From the NCBI GenBank assembly GCA_036873755.1, contig JAVTVY010019542.1, forward strand, positions 1 through 64,000: DNA of 64,000 nt. Direction: 5' to 3'. The notes beneath the pieces were generated by a model. That model had not been told where the DNA came from. It was given only the letters and a program-made list of their open reading frames with translations, and ran no database searches. The DNA comes from Hanleya hanleyi. Its lineage: Eukaryota > Mollusca > Polyplacophora > Lepidopleurida > Hanleyidae. The position numbers and the translations under genes are program-made. Positions within the stretch are counted from its first letter, which is position 1, and every line of letters begins with the position of its first letter. Below are positions 1 through 10,665 of the stretch, one piece after another.

Positions 1-44
1 AAGTTGAACTGATTGTGCTAAAAATAGATCAACAGCTAGCTTGC

Positions 45-50
45 TATAAA
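45..50 (+). promoter_or_regulatory. TATA box of zinc-finger/PolB gene, copy 1
   Basis: TATAAA lies 48 nt upstream of the ATG at 98. The same arrangement recurs at 707-712 in the duplicated copy and upstream of many other genes of these elements. Confidence 0.6.
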
Positions 51-97
51 AAGGAAACGGCCTGGCCGTTTCATCAGACACTCTGTCAACCAGCAAG

Positions 98-675
98 ATG
101 TTCACTTGTACTACGTGCTCGAAATCATTCACTCGCCGGCACGACTTGCGCCGCCATGAGGCTACCAAGCACGATGGAACCGCCCGGTATAGCTGTACGA
201 TATGTAGGCCTACACTGTCGTTTCAGCGCTCTGATCATTACAGCGCCATGAACGTTCAATTCATGGGCCACCCAAGCGTCCATGCGAAGAATGTGGTCAA
301 CTCTTCAAACGACCCAGTCAGTTAAAACGGCATGAGCGTTTGATTCATGGTCCGTCACCACGGCACGAGGGACAACTTTCCACTAAAGAGGCACCCAGGA
401 GGGACAGATCCACTGAAGATGAACCCGGGGAGAAGAATGCCACTGGTGATGCGATCACGGAGAGCCCGCCTATACCCACAGCTCAGAAGAGCCTAGATAT
501 CCAACCGGTCCCTAGCATTACTGTTTCCAGTCATACGCCTGACAACAACGAACATTTTCTGGAAGATGCGGTAGATGTTCCCAGCGATCTCTTACCCGAA
601 GATCATCCAGTGAGTGAGATGTATCGACGCCATTGGTCCATGATCCGACACTGCTTCCACCGTCATCGCCCTATA
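98..675 (+). pseudogene. C2H2 zinc-finger / PolB N-terminal gene, copy 1 (broken)
   Basis: From the ATG at 98 the frame encodes a C2H2 finger beginning MFTCTTC, followed by part of a second. A frameshift near 235-245 moves the rest (third finger, acidic linker, the YRRHW segment) into another frame, readable from about 243 to 675. The sequence is paralogous to 758-1330 over its full length, and its end abuts the start of that second copy. It is therefore the upstream unit of a ~660-bp tandem duplication that includes the promoter. No complete product is expected. Confidence 0.7.
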
Positions 676-706
676 TGTGCTAAAAATAGATCAACAGCTA
701 GCGTGC

Positions 707-712
707 TATAAA
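707..712 (+). promoter_or_regulatory. TATA box of zinc-finger/PolB gene, copy 2
   Basis: TATAAA sits 46 nt before the ATG at 758, inside the duplicated promoter segment, and matches the box at 45-50. Confidence 0.6.
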
Positions 713-757
713 CGGGAAGCGGCCTTGACGTTTCATCAGACACTGTCAACCAGCAAG

Positions 758-1768
758 ATGTTCACTTGCACAACTTGCCAGAAGCCGTTTACTCGTCTAG
801 ATAATTTACGACGCCACGAGGCCTCCACCCACAACGATGCACGGTATACTTGTATAACCTGCGCACGGTCATTTAATCGGGAGGATTATTTACTGCGCCA
901 CGAACGCTCATTCCACGAGGGCGCGACGGAACAATGTAAGGATTGTGGTCAACTCTTCAAACGATGCAGTCAGTTAAGACGGCATCAGCGTCTGATTCAT
1001 GCCCCGTCTCTACGGTTTTGGCGACAACTTCCTACTGAAGAGGAGCCGCGGAATGTCAGACCCAGTGAAGATAAGCCCGGGAAGACGAACGCCACTGGTG
1101 ATGCGATGACGGAGAGCCCGCCTATACCCACAGTTGGGAAGAGCCTGGATTTCCAGCCGGACCCCACCGTTACGGTTTCGAGTCATACGCCATACATCGA
1201 ACATTTTCTGGACGAACCCATAAATGTTCCCAGCGATCTCTTACCCGAAGATCATCCAGTGAATGACATCGATCGGCGCCATTGGTCCATGACACGGCAC
1301 TGTTTCCACCGTCATCGCCCTATTCAAGATATCTACAATTTCCCACTGACCAACCTCACCCGTCTACGCAGCTACGTGGAAACCATCTTCAATGACCAAC
1401 CTACGGCCTTCACATTAAATGTAGCATTTGGGTACATCTTATGCCATAAGATGACGGGTGAATTGCGCTATTTCTCTTCCAGTGCCATCAACCCAGTGTA
1501 CGACCAACCGTTTACCATCATTAACCGGAGGTCACTAGAGATGATGCTGGAGAAACTGGAACAATTGGATGTCTTGGGATGGGCCCAACAACAACGACCC
1601 AACACCAAGTGGACAGTGAAGAGGGTGACCAATGTTACGTTTTTCCTTACCAAGCTGATCCACCACCCCCATCGGATGAAGGTATTCACCCATGCACTGA
1701 TAGATACTCAGAATGCGCAAACAACTATCTGGGGATATGTTTCCTCAACGGTATCCTGGCCTGCCTGA
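758..1768 (+). pseudogene. Three C2H2 fingers fused to a PolB N-terminal domain (truncated)
   Basis: The protein starts at the ATG at 758 (MFTCTTC). It has three C2H2 fingers in roughly the first 90 residues, then a Ser/Thr/Pro-rich acidic linker, then a domain containing RRHW, FHRHRPI, FNDQ, YDQPFT and RPNTKW. That domain matches the start of the DNA polymerase gene of element E (50760-51270), so it is the N-terminal region of a Polinton-type PolB. After about 1640 the homology stops. From about 1690 another frame encodes the C-terminal tail of the zinc-finger gene type at 18102-18679 (ending in three Asp before a stop), so the locus is a deletion fusion. Exonuclease and polymerase motifs are absent. 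The fingers could be a DNA-binding tag on the polymerase (inference). Confidence 0.75.
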
Positions 1769-1940
1769 TGACGATTAGAACAAACGGTTCAGAGCGAACA
1801 TGGCCGAAGATGGAACTTTCTGAAATGGCGACTTCTGATTGGACAAGAATAGCCGAGAATACATCTAACGGACAGGAACGAATATGACAGATGCAAATGG
1901 TGGCCTCTGATTGGACAAGAATCTTCTTGAATTGTAAATA

Positions 1941-1993
1941 TACCCAACGCGGCTCCCCCAGCGTGGGTATGATGTAACATTGGGGAGAATAAA
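1941..1993 (+). terminator. 3'-end hairpin plus AATAAA (copy 1)
   Basis: A 29-nt hairpin (outer arms TACCCA and TGGGTA, loop with CCCCCA) is followed after 12 nt by TTGGGGAG and AATAAA at 1988-1993. The same structure lies downstream of genes at 12.8, 17.9, 19.0 and 55.3 kb. It is probably a cleavage/polyadenylation module of the element family. Confidence 0.6.
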
Positions 1994-2079
1994 CTATATG
2001 AAAAAAACTTCTTCTTCTTGTTGTTCTCTCATGTGTCATCCTTGTTGTTGTTGCTGTTGTTGTTCTCTCTCCGGTCTAT

Positions 2080-2245
2080 ATCATGGCGTTATGTTAGAGT
2101 GTTAAGGCGTAACGACGGGCGTCGACGGGCGTCACTGCATTTCGAAGAATTAGTGACAATTCCATGGAATATCAGAGCTTTTGAGCTATTTCACCAGGGC
2201 GTTGAAGCATTAAGAATGGCGTTGGTGGGCGTTGCTACAAGATGA
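2080..2245 (+). promoter_or_regulatory. TAACG/GGGCGT-rich spacer, decayed promoter region
   Basis: This segment matches, in inverted orientation, the spacers upstream of the zinc-finger genes at 18.8-18.9 and 19.85-20.0 kb, with repeats of GGCGTAACG and GGGCGT. It stops at about 2245, where subterminal repeats begin, so the next gene of element A is missing. Confidence 0.45.
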
Positions 2246-2299
2246 CACCTCACACGACGCATTCGCACCGCGGATGGTCCATCGCTACACCAAGTAACA

Positions 2300-3700
2300 T
2301 CCTTCACTGCTAAAAAATGCCCCATTTCGCTACTACTCATACTGATGACGTCACCAATGACGTCACAGATGCTGTGGATATCCCTCAAATCGGGGTCTAT
2401 ACCCCGAGAGCTACAACATGACACCTCCCATGACGCATTCGGACTAAGGATTTCACCGTTTCGTGCCGGGACACTTCCTATCATGTTTGTCTTGACGAGA
2501 CTAAGAAAACAAATCCAAACAACCATACCGCAAATGTCTATATGGGTCTATATGGGTCTCAGTGACATTTTTCAAAAATTTCACCGTTTCGCTCCGGGAC
2601 ACTTCCTATCGTGTTATAAATGACGAGAATAAGAAAACAAATCCAAACAACCATACCGCAAATGTTTAGAAGTAGGTTTCCCAGTGAGACAAACATTGGT
2701 GCTATACCCCTAGTATGGGGTCCTATACCCCTAGTTTTTAAAAAAATTTCACCGATTCGCTCCGCGACAGTTCCTATCATGTTTGTCTTGACGAGACTAA
2801 GAAAACGAGACCCCACAACCTATGCCGCAAATGTCTAGAAGTAGGTCTCCCAGGATGGTCCTATACCCCTAGTATGGGACTATATGGGTCTATATGGGGC
2901 TCCCTGAACTTTTTCCAAAAATTTCACCGATTCACCGAAGAAAACGAGACCCCACAACCTATACCGCAAATGTCTAGAAGTGGGTTTCCCAGGATGGTCC
3001 TATACCCCCAGTATGGGACTATATGGGTCTATATCGTACTTTTTCAAAAAATTCACCGATTCGCTCCGAGACACTTCCTATCATATTTGTCTTGACGAGA
3101 CTAAGAAAACGAGACCCCACAACCTATACCGCAAATGTCTAGAAGTGGATTTCCCAGGATGGTCCGCGGGTGGCTGGTGGGTGTCCGGTGGGCACAGGTT
3201 CCTGTTGCTTCAATGCACTTTGCTGAGAAGCAACAGGAACTTGATAATGTGGTGTCTAGCACTGTAATATCACTTGTCTTTATTGCACCATGTAAACGTC
3301 CTGTCTGTGTCTTGTGTGGTGTCCTCAGTGTTTTATAGGGTGGATGGAGGGTGTCTGGTTCCATGCTGCTTCAAAGATCTCTACTTTGAAGTAGCAGGAA
3401 CACAACTGGGCTGGGCGGTGCTTAGTTGGTTCGTCGTGATATAGCTGAAATATTGTTGAAAGCGACGTTAATTTCTATTCACTCACTCACTCCCAGGATG
3501 GTCCTATACCCCTAGTATGGGACTATATGGGGCTATATGGTACTTTTTCAAAAATTTCACCGATTCGCTCCGCGACACTTCCTATCATGCTTGTCTTGAC
3601 GAGACTAAGAAAACGAGACCCCACTATCTATAACGCAAATGTCGAGAAGTAGGTTTCCCAGGATGGTCCTATACCCCCCCCATACCCCATATAGGCATTT
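2300..3700. repeat. Subterminal ~180-190-bp tandem repeat, element A
   Basis: Repeated blocks contain GACGAGACTAAGAAAACGAG, CCGCAAATGTCTAGAAGT, CCCAGGATGGTCCTATACCC and TTTCACCGATTCGCTCC. Units begin near 2480, 2600, 2790, 2960 and 3580 and are interrupted by a retroposon-like insertion (3166-3491). No coding potential is apparent. Confidence 0.7.
3166..3491 (-). mobile_element. SINE-like retroposon with 13-bp target duplication
   Basis: The 326-bp segment is bounded by CCCAGGATGGTCC at 3153-3165 and 3492-3504, a 13-bp direct repeat typical of target-primed insertion. The minus strand starts with GAGTGAGTGAGTGA and a segment (TTAACGTCGCTTTCAACA) that recurs at 10425-10500. It contains two hairpins of one type, with arms GTTCCTGTTGCTTC/GAAGCAACAGGAAC near 3198-3240 and a diverged pair near 3357-3404. 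It is probably a mollusc SINE; the exact family is not identified. Confidence 0.65.
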
Positions 3701-4975
3701 TCCCGTAATTTAGGATGAAGTCCGAGTTCCGTATTTTTTCAGGAAAATTTTTACATACACCCACCCTGGAACTAGAGGGTGATAACTCTGTTGATAGGGA
3801 AGCCCCCTTAAGCCCGGCGACCTATATACACCCCATACCCCATATAGGCATTTTACCGGATTTTTCGATAAAGTCCATGTTCCGTTTTTTTTTCAGGACA
3901 AATTTTACATGCACCCACCCCTTCGCATAGGCTTCACTTTGATACCTCATACGACTCCATCGGCCCATTAGGGGCTCCCCTAAATCCCAAAACGTCTATT
4001 TCCATACACTTTTCCCACAACTCCCTGTCTGCGCATGCGCAGAACGGTGACAACGCCCGAGCCGCTAGTCCAGTCAGATGCCCCTTCATGAATGCTTCAC
4101 ATGGATATCTCATATGACCCCACTGGACCATTAGTGGCTCCCCTAGCTCCAAAACGTCTATTTTCATACCCTTTGGCCACCGCGCATCCACAGAATGCCG
4201 ATAATCCCACACCCAGCCCATCAGATGCCCCATCACGAATGCTTCACTTTGATACCTCACTCGACTCCATCGGACCTCTAGGGGCTCCCCTAGCTCCAAA
4301 ACGTCTATTTTCATACACTTTGGCCACCGCGCATGCGCAGAATGCCCATATCTCAATCTCACACCCAGCCTATCAGATGCCCCTTCACGAATGCTTCACT
4401 TTGATACCTCATATGCCCCCATTGGACCATTAGTGGCTCCCCTAGCTCCAAAAGGTCTAGCGGGACCCATACAGGGTCCAGTTTTCGACACTAGGTGACC
4501 ACATCCCGAGGAAATGGGCAGTTTTCGACACCGGATGTGCCGCCATCTTGAACATACGTGCCGCCATCTTGGATATGTCCCATAATGCACTGGGTCAAAA
4601 TACTCGCTTGTGATTGGCTGAGAGCTCTGTGACGGATTTGAAATGCTCGCTTCTGATTGGACGAGAGCTCCGCATTGCGTCTGCGCATGCGCAGAATGCC
4701 GACATTTCAATCCCACACCCAGCCCATCAGATGCCTCTTCACATAGGCTTCACTTTGATATCTCACTCGACCCCATCGGACCAATAGTGGCTCCCCTAGA
4801 TCCCAAAACGGCTAGTTTCATACACTTGGGCCACCGCGCATGCGCAGAATGACCATATTTCAACCCCAAACCCAGCCCATCAGATGCCCCTTCACGAATG
4901 CTTCACTTTGATACCTCACTCGACCCAATCGGTCCACTAGGGACCCACCTAGGTCTTCCCCGTATACATTAACAT
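3700..4975. repeat. ~165-bp tandem repeat with CGCATGCGC palindromes, element A
   Basis: The units share CTTCACGAATGCTTCACTTT, GATACCTCA, TAGTGGCTCCCCTAG, CCAAAACGTCTA and TGCGCATGCGCAG. Copies start near 3925, 4085, 4240, 4385, 4735 and 4895. A 4465-4665 insert carries CCGCCATCTTG and two copies of TGATTGG. Related repeats occur in C (22.9-23.2 and 17.4-17.6 kb) and D (42.0-43.4 kb). Confidence 0.7.
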
Positions 4976-4988
4976 TGGAAGTCAACCC

Positions 4989-5070
4989 ATGGCACTACTT
5001 TCTGTCCGCGGAAGCTTTTTCCCGCGACCGCATTACCGCCAGGACCGCATGACCGCGGAGGAATACATTC
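4989..5070 (+). other. Subterminal CCGCGG-pair module (element A)
   Basis: Blocks CTACTTTCTGTCCGCGG and CCGCGGAGGAATACA are separated by about 45 nt with CCGCATTACCGC. The same pair occurs near the ends of elements D and E. The function is unknown. Confidence 0.5.
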
Positions 5071-5212
5071 CCTGCAACAATTGGAGCTCTCCTGTGTTGG
5101 GGGTAGCTTTTTGGTCATTCTGCCGGAACTAGAGTGCACTTGACCTCTCCTCCTCAAATCCTCCCCAAATTACCTCAAAAACAGACCTCAAGGGACCTCA
5201 ATTTAGCTTTTA

Positions 5213-5640
5213 TATACTACTGACCGAACAACTCCTTCAGTTTTGTACATAAGCGAACTACTTTTCATCAACCTCACCACAGCGCAGGCTCCATTTAACA
5301 GGCTCCATTAGACCCCAGCGAGATGGTTGAATTTCATATGCTCTGCCCATATAAATGAGGGACATAATCTCTAGATCATTCTTTTTAACGCCAGGTCAAC
5401 ATATAATGTAGAATCGAAAAGTATTATCGGAATGATCGAGCCTTACTCCGACCGCCAACTTCTCGCTGGCTCGTGACGTAATAACCAGCCACGCAAACTA
5501 CAAGCCGCACATGTATGATAAGAAGTGTACCCATTATTTACTTCTCCCAAGTTTTTCACAGATGACGAGGATACGTACCAGGGTACTATATATATTTTTT
5601 TTCTCTCATTCCGTAGAATTTCCATTTCTCTCGCCACTGT
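5213..5640. other. Upstream region of the EF-hand gene; dispersed repeat
   Basis: The segment 5213-5410 matches the inverse of 48530-48640 apart from an extra ~65 bp, so it is a dispersed repeat interrupted by the element A insertion. A pyrimidine tract ending in CCGTAG near 5613 could be a splice acceptor for the gene that follows. Confidence 0.4.
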
Positions 5641-5641
5641 G

Positions 5642-6214
5642 ATGACTGCAATGGCAAACAAAGCTTTTTACCAACAAAAAGCTGTGAACTTCTGCCATTT
5701 GCTCAATCCGGAGAACGGGCGAGTCTCGAAAGCCAGATTAGGAGAAACGGTGGACATGTTATGCACCTTGCTTGGGACGCCGCCAGGAGACACGGCATAT
5801 TGTAAGACACAGTTCACGAAATGGAGTGATATGTTGATGCCGGGAAAAGAACAGGAAGGGGTGTCGGCAGAAGAGTATGCCGACTTGTGCTGGGGCATTA
5901 TAACAGACCCCGTGGGGAGAGAGCGTTACAAGCTTCATAACGTTGACACGTACAGTGCACTGTTTGACGTGATCGACACAGATAAAGATCACAAGGTGTC
6001 TCGAGATGAACTCGGGATGTATTACAAAGCGTGCGGTGTGGAGGACCAGCAGTTTGTGGAGAAGGTATTCCGAGAACTGGACGAAGACGAAGACGGTTAC
6101 GTAACCAGAGAGGAATTCACCAAGGCCGGAATCACGTATTGGTACGATACCGACCCAAGATCTGGCTACGAGTTTATGTACACCCCACCAATCGGCCACG
6201 GCAAAACAGCATAA
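5642..6214 (+). CDS. Sarcoplasmic calcium-binding-type EF-hand protein
   Basis: The single open frame from ATG 5642 (or ATG 5651) encodes about 190 residues. It carries two canonical EF-hand loops with acidic ligands at the expected spacing: DTDKDHKVSRDE at roughly residues 110-121 and DEDEDGYVTREE at roughly 145-156. The N-terminal half has diverged EF-hand-like helices. Length and layout fit invertebrate sarcoplasmic calcium-binding or calexcitin-like proteins, which buffer or sense cytosolic Ca2+. A pyrimidine-rich stretch ending in AG lies just upstream, so this may be a 3' coding exon or a gene with a 5'UTR intron. It could also be an intronless retrocopy, but the frame is intact. It lies in the gap between elements A and B. 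Confidence 0.8.
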   Translation: MTAMANKAFYQQKAVNFCHLLNPENGRVSKARLGETVDMLCTLLGTPPGDTAYCKTQFTKWSDMLMPGKEQEGVSAEEYADLCWGIITDPVGRERYKLHNVDTYSALFDVIDTDKDHKVSRDELGMYYKACGVEDQQFVEKVFRELDEDEDGYVTREEFTKAGITYWYDTDPRSGYEFMYTPPIGHGKTA

Positions 6215-7018
6215 ACCATACTCATTTTCATCAAGTAGTCCTGTGGAACATATACATTTACTTCCACCCAAAATATGATTGTACACCTCATGTAATTTCG
6301 AATAGATCTGAGTATTTGTTCATCGTGTTCATTGTTTTTGTCTTCTATGTAGCCAGCCCAAGGCTGGTTACAGTATAAATGCACATGCGTATTTCCTGAG
6401 TTGCAAAAGGCTTGCCAAATTAAGATATCCGAACAAAATAACCTTACTGTGGATTCTCTCAACATGAAAGTCCTATGACACCATAGTCCTATGTCATCCG
6501 GTGACGTTGATATTGGTCAGCAACCCCGAGCGTCGGAACACCAGCAGAACTCCTGATATACAACAGAATTGTTCAACGGAATGCATCTTTAGCCGAAGAG
6601 CTCTGTAGCAACCGTTAATGGCACAGCTGGGACAATTATGTCATTGACGGTTGCCACAGAGACCGGTTCGTTACCAGTTAAACTATCGACATTCATGGAA
6701 TACAAATTTGCATATCCACGAACTAACGATGATACCATCAAGACACCCTGACTGTCATGAGGTTTGAGTCTCCTTAAGCAGTAACTGGTTTTATTGTTCC
6801 GACTTTAATTCTAGTCTTTTCTTTGACTCGATTAGGAAACTGTTCATGTATAGTTTTCATCTGGACCATGCAGTACACCACCGATTCTCCGTAGAGCATT
6901 AATTTGCAGGACGAGATTGTGCTGCGTGAAACGAAATATTCATCATCCGAATGTAAACGAAATCTTGAAAAATATTCTCCAGAGCCACTGGAAAACACAG
7001 ATTTGAGACTTGGTATTC
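6215..7018. other. Intergenic, no gene recognised
   Basis: This is the likely 3'UTR of the EF-hand gene, followed by unremarkable sequence. No repeat family or RNA gene is recognised. Confidence 0.5.
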
Positions 7019-7189
7019 GGCTGATTGACCTTTGACATTTGTGAAGTCACTTCCGGTTCCGGTCACGTGATCGGAAGTAACTTTTGACCCCTGCGTATGC
7101 GCACAATACCGGATAAAAATTCAGGGATCAAGGTAACTTCCGGTCACGTGTCCGGAACCGGAAGTGACGTCACAAAGGTCAATCAGCCA
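7019..7189. repeat. Palindromic TIR fragment with ETS/E-box motifs
   Basis: The segment starts GGCTGATTGACCTTTG and ends CAAAGGTCAATCAGCC, an inverted repeat. It contains CACTTCCGG, CACGTG and TGCGCACAATACCGG. Just outside, at 7204-7213, TACTACTACT resembles an element terminus. It may be two element ends joined with little in between. Confidence 0.5.
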
Positions 7190-7269
7190 TGTTATACGGC
7201 CAGTACTACTACTTAATGATCTCAAGAACCGTCATCCGCAAAAAGATGGGGAAGGGAAATTAAAGCGGC

Positions 7270-7870
7270 AGGTTCAATAAAGGTCAAACGTCAACAGGCC
7301 TTTATACACGCTTTCAAAGGGTCAAGAGGCATCTACGCGCCCTTTCGGAACCTGGGGCATTTCCGTAAACCGGATAACCATGGTGTGCAAAGAACCAAAT
7401 CACATTGCAGGTACCAGCACAGTAAGGGTGTGCCCAGCAGGATCTTCCCCAGGGTAGCGTGGGGTAGGGCTGAGCATGAGCAACCGGAAGTGGGACCCTG
7501 TACGGAGAACCAGTGGGACTGGAGACATGGGGATTTTACCAAATGAGTCGCCTGGACCCAGGCTTCAGCTCTAGGGTAGTGTGGAGTGAGGACATAAGGC
7601 TGAGCATGCGCAGCCGGAAGTAGAACCCTGTACGGAGAACCAGTGGGGCAACACACATGAGGATTTCACCAAATGAGTCGCCTGGACCCAGTCTTCCGTC
7701 CTAGGGTAGAGTGTGTTGAGGCACAGGGCTGCGCATGCGCAACCGAAAGCCTGCACAGAGAATCAGTGAGGCTAGAGACATGGGGATTTAACCAAATGTG
7801 TCTCCTGGACCCCGGCTTCCGCCCAAGGGTAACGTGTGGTGAGAAATAGGGATGCGCATGCGCCGGGGCT
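7270..7870. repeat. Left subterminal tandem repeats of element B
   Basis: Four ~120-130-bp units each contain a GCATGCGC-type palindrome, a CCGGAAGT-like block, GTACGGAGAACCAGTG and GGGATTT.ACCAAATG. They are the inverse of 15545-16060. Confidence 0.7.
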
Positions 7871-9249
7871 AAAGGACACTTCCGGTTACGTGACTGGAGC
7901 CAGGACAGTCCTGGGACGTCATCAATTCGGCAATCAACGAGACTCATAGATATCTGGCCTGAAGCATTGCCGGGCATTACGGGAAATTGTCGGAAATTAA
8001 TTAAAATGGACCTTTTGAGCCATCCATTGTCCAAACGAGCTGTATGGAGTGTCATATTGAAGCGCTCGTGGGTCCGACTGGGTTGGTTTTTACTGGAAGT
8101 GTCGTTAATATTCGCATGTGCAGTCGAAAAAGTGCATTTGAAGTGGGAGATTTTTGTGTCTAGGTGAACCATATTGGTTCCCAATGTGTCATGCAGATGG
8201 TGTCATGGTAGCGGTTTTTTAAACCACAAAAAAATACCATAAAGAGAAAATTGTGCTTAATGAGAACTTCTCTTTCGTGAAGAATTGTTGGCCCTAAAAA
8301 TGAACTTTATTGTTTTTAGAGTGTTTTCTCATTGTTTAGGGAGAATCCATTGCAGGCATGGACTGGCGTACTGCCCGGTTGATGTCGAGTAGTACCGGTG
8401 TGAAGGTGAACGTTGTCCTGGTTAGTGGTTGTCCGTCGGACAGCCATTACTGGGACAGGTTGTCCATGGATAATATATACTGTTGTGAGTTGTCCCGGGA
8501 CAACTGATACTATCATAGGTTGTCCATGGACAACTACACCCGGGGATACGTTGTCCGACAATAGAAGTGGTTGTCCAGGTTTTATCACGATTATAACTAA
8601 GTCGTATTAAGGGTTGTCCGTCACCTGGGAATAGTTGTCCAGTATCAGGCCCCAGCATGTAAAGTTGCTCAATAGCAACTAGTACTGCGGGACAACCATT
8701 ATTGCTACACCGGTACTCAGGAGTCTGGTCTTTCCCCCGCAGACCAGGTAGATGGTCCTCACTCTTTCGGGGTTATACGTCACCTCTGGAGATTGCATCG
8801 GTGGTCCGACACCCGGCTTGAACATTCTTGTCGTCTTTCTTGTCTTTACCCGCACCTTGAACTCTATGGGTTTTTTTCGTTCTACGTTTTGCTCATGTAG
8901 CTATAACTGGCCATGATCCTTCCTCGTCAAAAAATTGTGCTGGAATGCTCTTAGTCTAGACCAACACATGTATTTGGTATGTGGGATGATTTCATTAGCT
9001 CTCTATTTGACTACAGCGCTCTTGCATTGGTTTGTTTTCTGGGGCATTGATTGGCTACATTTGATCCCACCCTAGGCCGCTTGTTGACTACTTTCCCAGA
9101 CGGCTGATTGACTGGCCTATACCAGCTTGGTGAAAATTAGAATCCCGCATTTATGTTGAAGCTTGGGGCATTTATAACCACTTGTTTATGCTCATAACTT
9201 ATTGTACTGCAAACACACAGGAATGTTTTCGGTAAGCTCTCATTTGTTT
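7871..9249. other. Non-coding interior of element B with TTGTCC repeats
   Basis: From 8400 to 8660 the motif GGTTGTCC recurs at short spacing, with the palindrome TTGTCCATGGACAA near 8520-8534. Similar TGTCC-rich DNA lies inside the D ends (44040-44110, 45520-45710). No gene is recognised. Confidence 0.45.
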
Positions 9250-9650
9250 TTATTCAAAAACAACAATAAAAAACAACAACAACTTGAGAACAATCACGTG
9301 AGAACTGAAGCCCAGAACGGGGCTTGTACATTTAAATGATCTGCGGCCCAGTTGTACACCAGTAGGCCTACATCTCGATTTTCTGCCTGGGGGTACTCGA
9401 CAAACATCTGCACGATAGTAGTTTAGATTCAGCCGACGGCAATGGTGGTAGAGATAAAACAGGAAGTACTGTACGCACACGCTACAGCTCATGCTTCGCA
9501 AAGTTTGACTGTTCCAACACAGTGCCTTCATGCCTTCGTCCATGAAGGGCATTAGGTCGGAATGGATGGAAGGCAGACCGTACGGGTCAAAGTATTCGCT
9601 CTGCTGTTCTGTCAAGTACACGGCCACCAAATGTTGACCGGAACGATATA
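9250..9650 (-). pseudogene. Adenovirus-type cysteine protease remnant (PRO)
   Basis: The minus-strand frame has VAVYLTEQQSEYFDPYGLP followed some 35 residues later by CSVCVQYFLFYLYHHC. Together they resemble the His/acid and Cys segments of the adenain-like C48-type protease of Polintons, which matures virion proteins. The frame lacks the N-terminus and the Gln/Gly residues usually flanking the catalytic Cys are altered. It ends in frameshifted sequence after the Cys block. It lies just downstream of the capsid remnant on the same strand. Confidence 0.6.
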
Positions 9651-10078
9651 TCGGATCTGTGTTGAGGACGTATGCGGCAGGATACTAGCGGTCTGACAGG
9701 AACACCCCATTGAGAGATAGTGCGTGTCCGAGGATCATTCTCCAGTACGGTCGATATCTGGTCTGTATCCATGTTAGGTGGCAAATCCACACAGGACGTT
9801 GTACGTCTTGTCCACTTGAACGATGTTGTCAAACTTGGCGAGCAAATCACATTGATGGTGCTCCTAAGGGCTCGTACGAAGTGGATTTCCAACCGTGAGT
9901 TACTTTGCTTGGCTCTGTCCAGCTGTTGGTCGTTCTCTAAGGTGGCGGTCAGATCGAAATGGAACGACGTGTATCCGTTAGGGTAGTTCTCCCGACTGAT
10001 CATATTTCCTTCATCCTAGTTGATTTGAGCTGTCGCTGCAAACAGGATCTGATTGGCCTGAATCAAATTCTCTCGTTC

Positions 10079-10312
10079 AAATTACAAGCGGCTGGTCCCT
10101 CATTCATAATTCAGCCGTCGTCCATTAAAGAATATCCGCGTCCATAATCCAAAGACCTATTCCATATAACAATATTAACACCAAATTCAAAAAGACAATC
10201 ATAGTATACATAAACATAGGCTAGTTTCCTGCAAGAGAGAAGCGGTCAACAGTTTTCAATGATGCCGGCAAAACATCATGATGTTCCAAAAATATCAAAT
10301 CCGTATCGCTGG
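10079..10312 (-). repeat. Repeated module with short hydrophobic reading frame (copy 1)
   Basis: On the minus strand this module reads TTTCATGTAT-like sequence encoding a hydrophobic run (MIVFLNLVLILLYG) then RSLDYGRGYS. Other copies lie at 10840-11072, 12360-12525, 12595-12757 (plus) and 19165-19320 (plus), with a partial at 11513-11560. The copies also share a flank containing ATGCCGGCAAGACATCATGA. Confidence 0.6.
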
Positions 10313-10424
10313 TCAGTATTCTTAATCCATAATATTCGTTGTAAAGTCTTCTGGAGAATGATGTATCTCAGATTGTTCGGTGTTAAATCAGTGGCTTGGA
10401 CCTGCTGTCCGTCCACATGTATGG

Positions 10425-10665
10425 GGTGAGTGATTGAGTGAATATGATTTAACGTCGCCTTCAACTATATTTCAGTCATATCACGACGTTGGGTCCTATT
10501 CCTTTTCACACCCGGGAACCACACGGTGGGGTCCTATTCCTTTTCATACACGGGAACCCCACGGGTGCCTCAGTTAGTCGCTTCTTGCGACAAGCTCTCT
10601 GAGGAGCTGAGGCTTATTCTTACCATGACCGGTAGTGTGCACAATGACATCCCAGGTCAATCCCA
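10425..10665 (+). mobile_element. SINE-like repeat
   Basis: It begins GTGAGTGATTGAGTGAATAT, then TTAACGTCGCCTTCAAC, ATCACGACGTTGGGTCC, a duplicated GTCCTATTCCTTTTCA.AC block, and CTCTGAGGAGCTGAGGC. The 5' part matches the minus strand of 3410-3491. Repeats of this type are common in gastropod genomes (recollection). It interrupts the capsid pseudogene. Confidence 0.55.

Larger units (their letters stand above)
1..5212 (+). mobile_element. Element A: right part of a Polinton/Maverick-like element
   Basis: The window opens inside a Polinton-like element. Seen directly: zinc-finger/PolB coding sequence (98-1640), a hairpin plus AATAAA 3' end (1941-1993), a TAACG-rich promoter-type spacer (2080-2245), long subterminal tandem repeats (2300-4960), the CCGCGG-pair module (4989-5070), and an end reading TTATATACTACT at 5212. 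Its reverse complement (AGTAGTATATAA) resembles the termini of elements C, D and E. The next six bases are GACCGA; the left end and its partner duplication lie outside the window, so this boundary cannot be confirmed. The sequence just beyond 5212 matches, in inverted form, a repeat near 48.5 kb, which suggests insertion into a dispersed repeat. Confidence 0.7.
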
